NCBI GenBank assembly: GCA_964235675.1
Contig: CAXSEA010000064.1
Location: 1-15,521 of the forward strand
Direction of reading: 5' to 3'
Length of the DNA: 15,521 nucleotides
Source of the DNA: CAXSEA01 sp964235675
GTDB taxonomy: Bacteria > Armatimonadota > Armatimonadia > Armatimonadales > Capsulimonadaceae
In this document: positions 1 through 7,436 of the stretch, piece after piece
Position numbering within the stretch: the stretch's first letter is position 1
Layout: the number at the start of each line of letters is the position of its first letter
Made by a program: the position numbers and the translations under genes
The notes under the pieces: model-generated
The model's database searches: none
What the model was told of the DNA's origin: nothing
What the model saw: the letters and a program-made list of their open reading frames with translations, nothing else

Positions 1-57
1 CTGGCTGAAGCCGGTGAATCTATTGACATTCTATCGCAGGTTGTGCATGGTTGCTAA
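1..57 (+). CDS. Possible 3' end of a gene cut by the window edge
   Basis: An open frame enters at base 1 and stops with TAA at 55-57, giving 18 residues that begin LAEAGESIDILSQ. The stretch is too short to assign to a family and may be chance. It is listed because the following 217 bases are AT-rich and look intergenic, so a gene could plausibly end here. No function is proposed. Confidence 0.17.
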   Translation: MAEAGESIDILSQVVHGC

Positions 58-175
58 TGTGAGAGGGATATTTGTTAATATAATTTTAAGAGTAGGTGTC
101 AGTGATGGGAAAAGTCTTGCTGGTTCATATTTGCTTGGTTGCAGAACAAAAGCGTACATGTGTTTCGCATTTTGT

Positions 176-191
176 TGTATAACTCTATACA
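176..191. promoter_or_regulatory. Small inverted repeat upstream of the methyltransferase gene
   Basis: TGTATA and TATACA are perfect inverted repeats separated by ACTC, 84 bases before the methyltransferase start. They contain -10-like hexamers (TATAAC at 178-183, TATACA at 186-191). A separate perfect TATAAT lies at 79-84 without a good -35. No controller (C) protein gene is visible, so if the site is functional it could be a promoter or a binding site used by the restriction-modification system. This is weak evidence: 6-bp arms in AT-rich DNA occur by chance. Confidence 0.22.
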
Positions 192-274
192 CGCATTACA
201 CAACTAGCTTCAAGACTGTAGTCACCCGGCAGCGAGAAGTAAAAAGCTGTTCTTCTCGTGACCAATAATTATCG

Positions 275-1972
275 ATGGGAGCTAATGCAGAGCATTTAAT
301 GTCAACTACCCCCGTTGTAAAGCTATCACTGAATGCCTCCTTACTCCAACTCAACTTGTGGGGTAATACAGAGACTGCGATACATAGCGAAAGTGAATTG
401 GTCGCCGTAGCGCTGGCACTCGGGGCAGAGGACGTGCCTCTGTTGTCTAAGCAAGAAGTCTCTCTTTGTAATACGTACGTTGATAGGGTTGTTTCAAGAG
501 TAAAGCTTGCCAAAGTTATGGCGCTGATCCAAGCTGGCCACGATCCACTTGGCGAGGCATTTTGTATATTGCGATCTTCGGAAGAGCGTCGTGCAAATGG
601 CGCGACCTATACACCCAACCCAACTGTTCAAAGAATGGTTGATTGGGCTATTGGTTTACGCGAGCCATGCCGAATTGTCGATCCGGGTGTGGGGTCTGCT
701 CGTTTTCTTGTTGCTGCCGGAGCAGCTTTTCCTAGCGCAGAGTTGGTGGGTATCGATATCGATCCCTTAGCGACACTCATCGCGCGCGCCAATCTTGCCG
801 CACTAGGTTTTTCCGGCCGAGCACGCATTCTTTTAGGTGATTACCGGAATTTTGCCGAACGTGTAGATGGCAGCACTCTTTACATCGGCAACCCCCCCTA
901 TGTTCGGCATCACCATATTACGCCGAAGTGGAAAGAGTGGCTTTTCAACGAAGCCGCAAAGCTTGGTATGACCGCGAGTAAGCTTGCCGGCTTACATGTA
1001 TATTTCTTCTTGGCAACGGCGCGGAGTGCTCAAGCAAACGATTTTGGCGCTTTTATTACCGCTTCCGAATGGCTAGACGTAAACTATGGTTCTCTAGTCC
1101 GCTCGCTAGTAATCGGTGACCTCGGTGGTCACAGTATCACCATCATTGATCCCTCTGCCCAGCCTTTCCCCGACGCTGCAACAACTGCCGCAATCACCAC
1201 GTTCGAAATTGGAACTAAACCGACATCGGTCTATTTCCAACGCGTTGAGAGTATGCAGGACCTTGACAAGCTAGGAACGGGTCGAAAAATCAGTAGGGAG
1301 CGCCTTGCTTTAGAATCTCGCTGGTCACATCTCACGAGATCAGCAGAGAAGGCACCGGTAGGGTATGTCGAGCTTGGCGAGCTATGCCGCGTCCATCGCG
1401 GTCAAGTGACAGGTGCCAATGATGTATGGATTGCTGGAAGTCATAGCGCAATGTTGCCTGATTCAGTTCTATTTCGAACAGTAACACGCGCGCGTGAATT
1501 GCTTGATGCTCAAGGTGTTCTTACTCTTTCAAATAAACTTCGGTGTGTTATCGACCTTCCGCTAGAGCTTGATTTACTTGATGTAGAAGAGCGCAAGGCT
1601 GTAAATAGATTTCTTACGACCGCCCGTAGAATGGGCGCGAATAGAGGCTATATTGCTAACCACCGCAAAGCTTGGTGGTCAGTCGGTTTACGTGCGGCTG
1701 CACCCATCATTTCCACTTATATGGCAAGACGACCACCAGCTTTCGTCATCAACAAGGCAAATGCGCGGCACATAAACATTGCACATGGTCTCTACCCCCG
1801 TGAGCCGCTGACTGAGGCTACCATGAAGGCGCTAGTCGATTACCTGCAGTTCAACGTCTCGCAGCGCAGTGGCCGCACCTATGCAGGTGGTCTTACGAAA
1901 TTTGAGCCGCGCGAAATGGAGAGGTTGATTGTCCCTGGACCAGCAATGCTCGCAGCAGGTGTAATGCAGTGA
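275..1972 (+). CDS. N6-adenine DNA methyltransferase of a Type II restriction-modification system (XamI/SalI-like)
   Basis: A 565-residue SAM-dependent DNA adenine methyltransferase, expected to protect the host's own restriction sites. The motif order is that of the gamma class: a motif X-like GATYTPNPTVQRMVDWA at about 109-125, SAM-binding motif I DPGVGSARF at 136-144, the acidic DIDP loop at 161-164, and catalytic motif IV NPPY at 206-209. The C-terminal half (about 330-565) should be the target-recognition part. Length and order fit Eco57I/SalI-type adenine methyltransferases. The start is uncertain: ATG at 275 has no clear ribosome site, and an in-frame ATG at 299 is possible. The stop overlaps the endonuclease start by 4 bases, indicating one transcript. 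G+C is near 50% in sample lines, below pyrG and other core genes, so acquisition by transfer is likely. The enzyme class is confident; specificity is inferred from the neighbouring endonuclease. Confidence 0.92.
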   Translation: MGANAEHLMSTTPVVKLSLNASLLQLNLWGNTETAIHSESELVAVALALGAEDVPLLSKQEVSLCNTYVDRVVSRVKLAKVMALIQAGHDPLGEAFCILRSSEERRANGATYTPNPTVQRMVDWAIGLREPCRIVDPGVGSARFLVAAGAAFPSAELVGIDIDPLATLIARANLAALGFSGRARILLGDYRNFAERVDGSTLYIGNPPYVRHHHITPKWKEWLFNEAAKLGMTASKLAGLHVYFFLATARSAQANDFGAFITASEWLDVNYGSLVRSLVIGDLGGHSITIIDPSAQPFPDAATTAAITTFEIGTKPTSVYFQRVESMQDLDKLGTGRKISRERLALESRWSHLTRSAEKAPVGYVELGELCRVHRGQVTGANDVWIAGSHSAMLPDSVLFRTVTRARELLDAQGVLTLSNKLRCVIDLPLELDLLDVEERKAVNRFLTTARRMGANRGYIANHRKAWWSVGLRAAAPIISTYMARRPPAFVINKANARHINIAHGLYPREPLTEATMKALVDYLQFNVSQRSGRTYAGGLTKFEPREMERLIVPGPAMLAAGVMQ

Positions 1973-2883
1973 AGGATGCGCCAATTTGGACAAGCGAACA
2001 ACTGGAAGCTGATCTCCTGACATCGAGTGCCGCCTTTTCTAAAGAGCGGCTCGAAGAGCCTTTAGAGGATTATCTAAAGGCGTTCGACGAGTACCAGGGC
2101 TATGTGGAAGAAATGCTGGAAACGACGCTTGACCTCTCGCAACTTGAGGAATCGGCGCTTGACGTGCTTACTGACCCACACCTGCTCGAAGCTTTCCGTT
2201 ACCTGGCAGCTCCCCCAATCTCTCAAGATGATCTTAAGGTGTTAGCTGATGCTAGATCACTTTCAAAAGGATATCTTCAAAACTCGCCTCAGGATGTTCA
2301 GCGGCTTATTGGCGTTATTCGCCAGGTACTCGATCATCGTCGCTTCGCCTGGATAATTGAAGGACGAGATCCAACAGAAGCGGAACGCAACGCTGCTGTT
2401 ATGGCTTCGGCAGCCTTGATGGCCGCCAGTCGCACACAAACCAAGCGACGCACAGTTGGAAAGAACCAACAGGAAGCTATAGTCAAAGATGCATTAAAGG
2501 ATTTAGGATTCGAAGAAGTAACGTCGCGAAAGATTACTAATATTTCGCAAGCGCCTGAGCCAGGCAGCTTTTGTGGAGAGAGCGTGCTGGGCAACCGTAA
2601 AGGTGATATCATCGTTCGACTTTGGGATCACCGCATTATGCCAATCGAATGTAAAGTCTCAAACTCCTCAACCAACTCTGTGAAGCGTCTTAACAATGAT
2701 GCCGCTGTGAAAGCAACCAGCTGGAAATTAGACTTTGGTTTACGACAGGTCGTCCCTACTGCCGTATTAAGTGGTGTTTATAAGCTCCGCAATCTTATGG
2801 ATGCACAAGATCGCGGATTGACTTTGTTTTGGGCGCATGATCTTAAACCGCTGACAGATTGGATACTTGGTACAAAGTCCTAA
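1969..2883 (+). CDS. XamI-family Type II restriction endonuclease
   Basis: A 304-residue protein that reads as a XamI-family endonuclease. Recognisable family stretches include EPLEDYLKAFDEYQG (30-44), ALDVLTDPHLLEAFRYLA (63-80), FCGESVLGNRKGD (201-213) and IECKVSNSSTNSVKRLN (226-242). A PD-(D/E)XK nuclease core is visible: D213 on a strand, then E227-x-K229 (ECK). The XamI prototype cuts GTCGAC; whether this member does is inference. The start is GTG at 1969, sharing GTGA with the methyltransferase stop, so translation is probably coupled and the methylase is made first, which is sensible for host safety. The sequence is full length with no disruption. Composition is AT-rich for this window (about 40% G+C in sample lines). 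The gene converges on pyrG with a 23-base gap and no terminator hairpin between. Confidence 0.87.
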   Translation: MKDAPIWTSEQLEADLLTSSAAFSKERLEEPLEDYLKAFDEYQGYVEEMLETTLDLSQLEESALDVLTDPHLLEAFRYLAAPPISQDDLKVLADARSLSKGYLQNSPQDVQRLIGVIRQVLDHRRFAWIIEGRDPTEAERNAAVMASAALMAASRTQTKRRTVGKNQQEAIVKDALKDLGFEEVTSRKITNISQAPEPGSFCGESVLGNRKGDIIVRLWDHRIMPIECKVSNSSTNSVKRLNNDAAVKATSWKLDFGLRQVVPTAVLSGVYKLRNLMDAQDRGLTLFWAHDLKPLTDWILGTKS

Positions 2884-2906
2884 ATTCCGCTTTGAGATCG
2901 ACTCGC

Positions 2907-4688
2907 CTACTCCACCGCCAATACTTCGTCCATCTCCTGCTCCGATACCGCCATTCCGTTTCGGGTTGCTGCGTGGCCGTTTCCGTTTGTGGGGGCGGCG
3001 TGGCTGGTGGTGAGGGGCGCGGGGATGACGATGGGGCGGGTGAGCGTATCTGGGTGGGACTCGCGGTGGGTGAGGGCGGCTTCGATCAGGCCGGCGAAGA
3101 GAGGGGGGGCGCGATTGGGGCGGCTGCGGAATTCGGGGTGGAACTGGGTGGCGATAAAATAAGGATGGCTGGGAAGCTCGACTATCTCGACTAATCGGTA
3201 GTCGGGGCTGACTCCGCTGAAGACCAGGCCCTGCTTGGACATGGTTTCGCGGTAGTCATTGTTGAACTCGTAGCGGTGGCGGTGGCGCTCCAGGACGGAG
3301 TCCTCCTTATAAAGGGCGGCGGCTTTGGTGCCCGCGCCGAGCCGGCAGGGATAGCCCCCAAGGCGCATCGACGCGCCCTTGTCCAGGACGTGCTTTTGCT
3401 CGGGGAGCAGGTGGACAACCGGGTTGGGGGTGTTCTCGTCGATCTCCTCGGTGGTGGCGTCGGTCAGGCCGCAGACGTTTCGGGCGAACTCGATGGTCGC
3501 CATCTGCATGCCGTAGCAGATGCCCAGGAACGGCAAGCCGTTCTCGCGCGCCCATTTGATCGCCTTGATTTTGCCCTCGGTGCCGCGCGTGCCGAAGCCG
3601 GGGCCGACGATCAGGCCGTTCATGCCGCCCAGCACTTCCGCGATCTCCGCCTCGGACGCGGCGTCCCACGGCTCGGAGTCGATCCAGATCTGTTCCACTT
3701 CCACGTCGTTGGCGATTCCGGCATGCTTGATGCCCTCCGCGATGGAAATGTAGGCGTCGCCGTTCGCCACGTACTTGCCGACGCACGCGATGCGCACCAA
3801 ACCGTTCTTTGGCTCGCGGACGCGGCGGACGATTTCGGTCCACTCCTGCTCGCCGCTCGCCTGCCCGGCGCGGCCGTCGTCGAGGTGCAGGCGGCGCATG
3901 ACCAGATCGGCCAGGCCTTCCTTCTCGAAAACCAATGGAACGGCGTAGATGGTATCGGTGTCGGGCGCTTCGATGACGGCGTCCTTATCGACATCGCAGA
4001 ACAAGCTGATCTTTTCCTTCATCTCCGCGCTGATCGGCTGGCGGGTGCGGCAGATGAGAACGTCGGGCTGGATGCCGTACTCGCGCAGGCGGGCGACCGA
4101 GTGCTGGGTCGGCTTGGTTTTCACCTCGCCCCACGGCCCGACGCTTGGAATCAGCGTGACGTGCACGTACAGGATGTTTTCGGCGCCGACATCTTTTTTG
4201 AGCTGCCGGATGGCTTCCAGAAACGGCAGGCCCTCGATATCGCCGACAGTGCCGCCGACTTCGGCGATGACTACGTCCGCGCCGGAGTCCGCGCCGAGGC
4301 CGATTACCTCGGATTTGATCTCGCCGGTAATGTGCGGAATCATCTGCACGGTCGCGCCAAGGTAATCGCCGCGCCGCTCCTTGGCGATCACCGTGGAGTA
4401 GATTTTGCCGGTGGTGATGGTGGAGTGGTGGTTCAGGCTGACATCGACAAAGCGCTCGTAGTGGCCCAAATCGAGGTCGGATTCCGCGCCGTCGTCGGTG
4501 ACGAACACCTCGCCATGCTGGTAGGGGTTCATCGTGCCGGCATCCACATTGATATACGGGTCGAGCTTCTGCATGGTGACCGAGAAGCCCCGGTTGCGCA
4601 GCAGCCGCCCGAGCGAGGCGGTGGTGATGCCCTTGCCGATGGATGAGACGACGCCGCCGGTGACGAGAATGTATTTAGTGTTGCCCAT
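2907..4688 (-). CDS. pyrG: CTP synthase (glutamine-hydrolysing)
   Basis: Catalyses UTP + ATP + glutamine to CTP + ADP + Pi + glutamate, the last step of de novo cytidine nucleotide synthesis, in the cytoplasm as a tetramer. At 593 residues it begins with the hallmark amidoligase start KYILVTGGVVSSIGKG, followed by QKLDPYINVDAGTMNPYQHG and the DDGAESDLDLGHYERF segment. The C-terminal class I glutamine amidotransferase domain has the nucleophile Cys in LGICYGMQ and the His/Glu pair in QFHPEF. Typical bacterial enzymes are about 535-555 residues; the extra length is a C-terminal tail of about 45 residues rich in Ala, Thr, Pro and Asn and ending in acidic residues, probably disordered. ATG at 4688 fits the conserved N-terminus exactly. 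No Shine-Dalgarno sequence is evident. The gene is high-GC and transcribed alone. Confidence 0.98.
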   Translation of the reverse strand: MGNTKYILVTGGVVSSIGKGITTASLGRLLRNRGFSVTMQKLDPYINVDAGTMNPYQHGEVFVTDDGAESDLDLGHYERFVDVSLNHHSTITTGKIYSTVIAKERRGDYLGATVQMIPHITGEIKSEVIGLGADSGADVVIAEVGGTVGDIEGLPFLEAIRQLKKDVGAENILYVHVTLIPSVGPWGEVKTKPTQHSVARLREYGIQPDVLICRTRQPISAEMKEKISLFCDVDKDAVIEAPDTDTIYAVPLVFEKEGLADLVMRRLHLDDGRAGQASGEQEWTEIVRRVREPKNGLVRIACVGKYVANGDAYISIAEGIKHAGIANDVEVEQIWIDSEPWDAASEAEIAEVLGGMNGLIVGPGFGTRGTEGKIKAIKWARENGLPFLGICYGMQMATIEFARNVCGLTDATTEEIDENTPNPVVHLLPEQKHVLDKGASMRLGGYPCRLGAGTKAAALYKEDSVLERHRHRYEFNNDYRETMSKQGLVFSGVSPDYRLVEIVELPSHPYFIATQFHPEFRSRPNRAPPLFAGLIEAALTHRESHPDTLTRPIVIPAPLTTSHAAPTNGNGHAATRNGMAVSEQEMDEVLAVE

Positions 4689-4704
4689 AATGTTTTAACG
4701 GGTC

Positions 4705-4710
4705 ATTATA
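4705..4710 (-). promoter_or_regulatory. Candidate -10 element for pyrG with a very short leader
   Basis: On the minus strand a perfect TATAAT, preceded directly by TTG, lies 16 bases before the pyrG ATG. The -35 position has no good match. Transcription starting about 7 bases past the hexamer would give a leader of about 10 nt without a Shine-Dalgarno sequence. Confidence 0.5.
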
Positions 4711-4908
4711 CAAGATAGGCGCGGCAGGCTGCCAGGTATGGGAAGTGAATTCCTGCCACGCGAGTAGTAGAAGCCTCGCCAAGCCGCTCCACAGCAAGCA
4801 TGGAAAGTAAGCCGCTACGGCAAAGCAGGAATCAGGCTTAGATGCGGCGAACTCAATACTAGGCTTTGAATTGTCAAGCGAACGATTTGCAGCAGGCAAA
4901 AACACACA

Positions 4909-5145
4909 GTGATTACTTCTATCGCAACAAACACCGACTACTCCAGGCAGGAGCGGCTGAGAATCGCCGCAGTTTTGTGCCTGCTCTGGAGCGCGATGTT
5001 CGCGGCCATTGGGTCTATTCAGCTGGCTCAGATATGGCAGCTTCTGCACTATCCGGGCATGCATCACCTGATTTGGCCCGAGTTCGGCGGATTAACGGCG
5101 CTGTTTCTCGGCGCGGGCGCGTTAGTTCGGTGTGAGGCAAGTTGA
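4909..5145 (+). CDS. Small two-helix membrane protein, unrecognised
   Basis: A 78-residue protein starting with GTG. A polar N-terminus (about 1-16) is followed by a hydrophobic helix at about 18-40 (AAVLCLLWSAMFAAIGSIQL) and a second at about 56-74 (FGGLTALFLGAGALV). No family is recognised. The upstream AGCAGG at 4890-4895 is a weak ribosome site about 13 bases before the start. It opens a run of five same-strand membrane-protein genes to 6910 and overlaps the next by 14 bases, which supports it as a real coding region. A minus-strand frame over the same bases lacks protein-like character. The start codon is uncertain. Confidence 0.5.
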   Translation: MITSIATNTDYSRQERLRIAAVLCLLWSAMFAAIGSIQLAQIWQLLHYPGMHHLIWPEFGGLTALFLGAGALVRCEAS

Positions 5146-5389
5146 CCATGTCCTAGAGCAGCGCCACCGGCCAATCGGCACTTCGCACCGGACATGGATT
5201 ACCGCGATTCTCGTCACCCTTGTGCTGGCAGCCGTTTACGCTTTGTCGTTTCAGCATCTCTCCGGCGTAATCAGCGCCCCGCACTTGGCGCTGGTCGTGA
5301 CTATAGTTGCCGCCACAAGGTTCGGGATGGCATGGCTGACTCGCCCGCAAGGCGCTGAACCCCAGGCGATCTCAGCATTGAGCCACTGA
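5132..5389 (+). CDS. Small two-helix membrane protein, unrecognised
   Basis: An 85-residue protein starting at GTG 5132, inside the end of the preceding gene. The polar, His/Arg-containing N-terminus (1-21) precedes a helix at about 22-42 (WITAILVTLVLAAVYALSF) and a second at about 50-70 (HLALVVTIVAATRFGMAWL). No enzyme or transporter family is recognised. The ribosome site is poor, so coupling to the upstream gene or a different start is possible. Shared size, topology and strand with its neighbours suggest a cluster of small integral membrane proteins; the role is unknown. Confidence 0.45.
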   Translation: MRQVDHVLEQRHRPIGTSHRTWITAILVTLVLAAVYALSFQHLSGVISAPHLALVVTIVAATRFGMAWLTRPQGAEPQAISALSH

Positions 5390-5430
5390 TTCGATAAGAT
5401 GAAGCGCTGACGAGTAGGCCGTATATCGTG

Positions 5431-5886
5431 ATGATTATGAAAACCTCAATCTTTTCGCCGCTGTCAAAGCAAGAGAAGGCCCTTGTCGCAGTCTACTCGC
5501 TGTTAAACGTGCTGCTGCTCGGAGCGCTGGAATCGTTGATGCTGGCGTCTACCCTGCACCGCGATATCCTGACGCGCGGGGCGGCGGGAATGATTGATAT
5601 CGTCGCCATTACGGTTTCGGTTGTTTTGACGTCACCACTCCCAGGCTTGTTCTTGACACGGCATCCGCACTTCGCGCAGCTTCAAGGAAGCGCCGCTCCC
5701 ACCGGCAAGCGCCTATGGCTCATCATCTTGTCGCTTACGATCTTTGGGGTGGTCTGCGGGTTGATAGCGCGCGCTTGGCAGGGGCCTGTCGTGACTTATC
5801 CGCATATTGGCGTCGCCGCGCTTTGTTTCTTTCTTTATGGATGCGGTACTGCTGCAATGACTCGTTCTCGTCTTTTGGGTAGATAG
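5431..5886 (+). CDS. Predicted four-helix membrane protein, unrecognised
   Basis: A protein of 151 residues with four hydrophobic segments at about 18-38 (VAVYSLLNVLLLGALESLML), 55-75, 95-115 (WLIILSLTIFGVVCGLIARA) and 124-142 (HIGVAALCFFLYGCGTAAM). A charged TRHPHF loop lies between helices 2 and 3. Starts at GTG 5428, ATG 5431 and ATG 5437 are all in frame; 5431 is chosen because GAGTAGG at 5412-5418 sits 12 bases upstream. No family is recognised. It stands between the two-helix proteins and the HPP gene, all on the same strand, so it is probably a component or accessory of a membrane operon. Confidence 0.55.
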   Translation: MIMKTSIFSPLSKQEKALVAVYSLLNVLLLGALESLMLASTLHRDILTRGAAGMIDIVAITVSVVLTSPLPGLFLTRHPHFAQLQGSAAPTGKRLWLIILSLTIFGVVCGLIARAWQGPVVTYPHIGVAALCFFLYGCGTAAMTRSRLLGR

Positions 5887-5949
5887 CGCCGCCTGTTCCA
5901 ATGACTTGAGCAAAACGGGCGATACGCGGAAACGTTGCCCTACCCGTTT

Positions 5950-6531
5950 ATGTCATCGCATTTTTCTCTCCGAAGTCTTGTCGCCGCCGAAGTCGACGCG
6001 ACGCGTGCCTCCGACGAGGCTGCCCGCGCACGTTCCTGGCCGGCGCTCGGGCGGGAGTTTTTGCTGGCGCTGCTGCCGACTCTGACCGTGCTGGCGACGT
6101 TCGCGCTCGTGGCTCGCTATGCCGAGCACCGGCTGCTGTTCGCGTCGCTGGCGTCCAGCGCGTTTTCGATTTATATCAGCCCCGCGCACCGGATGAACCG
6201 GATTCGCACCCTGCTAATAGCGCAGGGCGGCGCGGCGCTGATCGCGTACGGCGCGACCGTCATATTCGGTCCGAGCTACGCGGTTGCCGGCGTTTGCGTC
6301 GTGCTGGTGATCGCCCTGATGGTGCTGCTGGACGTCATGCACCCACCTGCCGTTTCCACCGCGCTCTCGTTCGGCTTTACGGCATCGAAGCCGTCCAGCC
6401 TGGTTATCTTCGCCATCGCGCTTGGCATGCTGATTTTGCTGGTGCTGTTGCAGCGCGCGATGCACAATGCGCTCCACCGCAACTCAAGCGAGCACGCCGT
6501 TAAAGAGGAAGTTCTTAGCCATGATGTTTGA
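5950..6531 (+). CDS. HPP family integral membrane protein
   Basis: A 193-residue membrane protein with the family signature: the helix that ends in DVMHPPAVSTALSF contains the His-Pro-Pro motif that names the HPP family. Hydrophobic segments lie at about 37-56 (LLALLPTLTVLATFALVARY), 62-80, 87-103, 107-125 and 147-166, with a charged cytoplasmic-looking tail. Most HPP proteins are uncharacterised; a plant member has been linked to nitrite transport, so substrate transport is possible but not shown here. ATG 5950 is preferred to a TTG at 5935, although neither has a well-placed ribosome site. The last 11 bases overlap the next gene, so the two are probably co-translated. Confidence 0.82.
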   Translation: MSSHFSLRSLVAAEVDATRASDEAARARSWPALGREFLLALLPTLTVLATFALVARYAEHRLLFASLASSAFSIYISPAHRMNRIRTLLIAQGGAALIAYGATVIFGPSYAVAGVCVVLVIALMVLLDVMHPPAVSTALSFGFTASKPSSLVIFAIALGMLILLVLLQRAMHNALHRNSSEHAVKEEVLSHDV

Positions 6532-6910
6532 TCGAACCGAGCAGTGGGTGATCGACGCCGTCCAGTGGCTGAAGCTGGGCGTGGAAGTGGTGGGCGCGGT
6601 CGCGATTGGGATTGGCATCGTCATTGCCGCGTATCTTTTTATCCGCGCTTTATCCACCCATCAATCGTCCGACTTCACCGCGATCCGTCTGGTACTGGCC
6701 CGCTATCTCGCGCTGGCGCTGGAGTTCCAGCTGGGCGCGGATATTCTCTCCACGGCTATCGCCCCGCGCTGGGGGCAGATCGGCAAGCTGGGCGCTATCG
6801 CCATTATCCGCACCGCCTTGAACTACTTCCTGTCGAAGGAACTGGACACCGAGCGCGCCGAGGTAAAGAAAGTGGATAAGCTCCAAACCGACGCGCCGTC
6901 TAAAGAGTAG
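6521..6910 (+). CDS. DUF1622 family membrane protein
   Basis: A 129-residue protein with an N-terminal helix at about 16-40 (VEVVGAVAIGIGIVIAAYLF) and then the conserved DUF1622 core RLVLARYLALALEFQLGADIL, followed by APRW and IRTALNYFLSKELDTE. Function of the family is unknown; members are small integral membrane proteins. The start is well supported: AGAGGAA at 6504-6510 lies 10 bases before ATG 6521 (a second ATG follows at 6524), inside the end of the HPP gene. The tail is charged and cytoplasmic-looking. The stop is one base from the stop of the convergent gene at 6912. Confidence 0.83.
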   Translation: MMFDRTEQWVIDAVQWLKLGVEVVGAVAIGIGIVIAAYLFIRALSTHQSSDFTAIRLVLARYLALALEFQLGADILSTAIAPRWGQIGKLGAIAIIRTALNYFLSKELDTERAEVKKVDKLQTDAPSKE

Positions 6911-6911
6911 C

Positions 6912-7436
6912 TCAGAGTGGCTCCGTCAGTGTATAGAGCGTTTGCAGCAGCTCACTGTGGCGTTTCCGATTCGCGTCGCCATCCACCGGCAGCGAATCGA
7001 CCAGCCTGCGCAAAGGCGCATCGGCCTCGGGCAAGCGAAGCTGCACCGCGATGCGAGCGCCCAATATCTGCAAATGATTATCGCTGGATTCAATCAACCG
7101 AATAATGGCTCGCCGCGCGGTTGGGCGACTTGCAGTGGATTGGGAGAGTGTGCCGTAATACTGGACAAGCGAAGTGTCGCTGGCCTCAAACTCTGGTAGG
7201 CGGGAACGAATATTCACCCGCGCGATAATGCGCTTCATCTCGTCCAGCACGGCCTCGTCGTCATCCGGGTTGGCTTTGCGCGGAGAAAAGACTAGCTCCA
7301 GAAGAAACGGATCTACCAACGGCAGGTTGGCCGCGCGGCGCTTGCGGACATTGAACCAGTAACTGGCCCAAGCGCGCGCTCCTAAGCCGAGAACGAGCGT
7401 AGCGGGCGCGTAGATCAGCCAGGGTGAAGCGATCAT
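6912..7436 (-). CDS. Hypothetical protein with an N-terminal membrane segment
   Basis: A 174-residue protein starting at ATG 7436, which overlaps the DUF1992 stop in an ATGA arrangement, the reason for preferring it to longer frames. Residues 5-27 (PWLIYAPATLVLGLGARAWA) form one membrane anchor, followed by a basic patch NVRKRRA, so the rest is probably cytoplasmic. The remainder is soluble and helical, with a RAIIRLIESSDNHLQILGARIAVQLRLPEA stretch (positions about 112-141) that resembles a HEAT-like helical hairpin. No family is recognised. The overlap and shared strand indicate co-expression with the DUF1992 protein, perhaps as a membrane-bound partner. Confidence 0.6.
   Translation of the reverse strand: MIASPWLIYAPATLVLGLGARAWASYWFNVRKRRAANLPLVDPFLLELVFSPRKANPDDDEAVLDEMKRIIARVNIRSRLPEFEASDTSLVQYYGTLSQSTASRPTARRAIIRLIESSDNHLQILGARIAVQLRLPEADAPLRRLVDSLPVDGDANRKRHSELLQTLYTLTEPL

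Noticed and set aside
14..268. 84-codon plus-strand frame before the methyltransferase
   Set aside because: The translation is not protein-like (rich in Cys, Tyr and Thr, with no pattern) and has no ribosome site; the stretch looks intergenic.
3276..4646. Long 456-codon plus-strand frame across pyrG
   Set aside because: It is the antisense shadow of a certain CTP synthase gene in GC-rich DNA; its translation is Asp/Val/Ala/Gly-rich without recognisable domains.
4675..5067. 130-codon minus-strand frame upstream of pyrG
   Set aside because: It overlaps the pyrG start and promoter and the plus-strand membrane protein gene; its translation shows no domain or membrane pattern.
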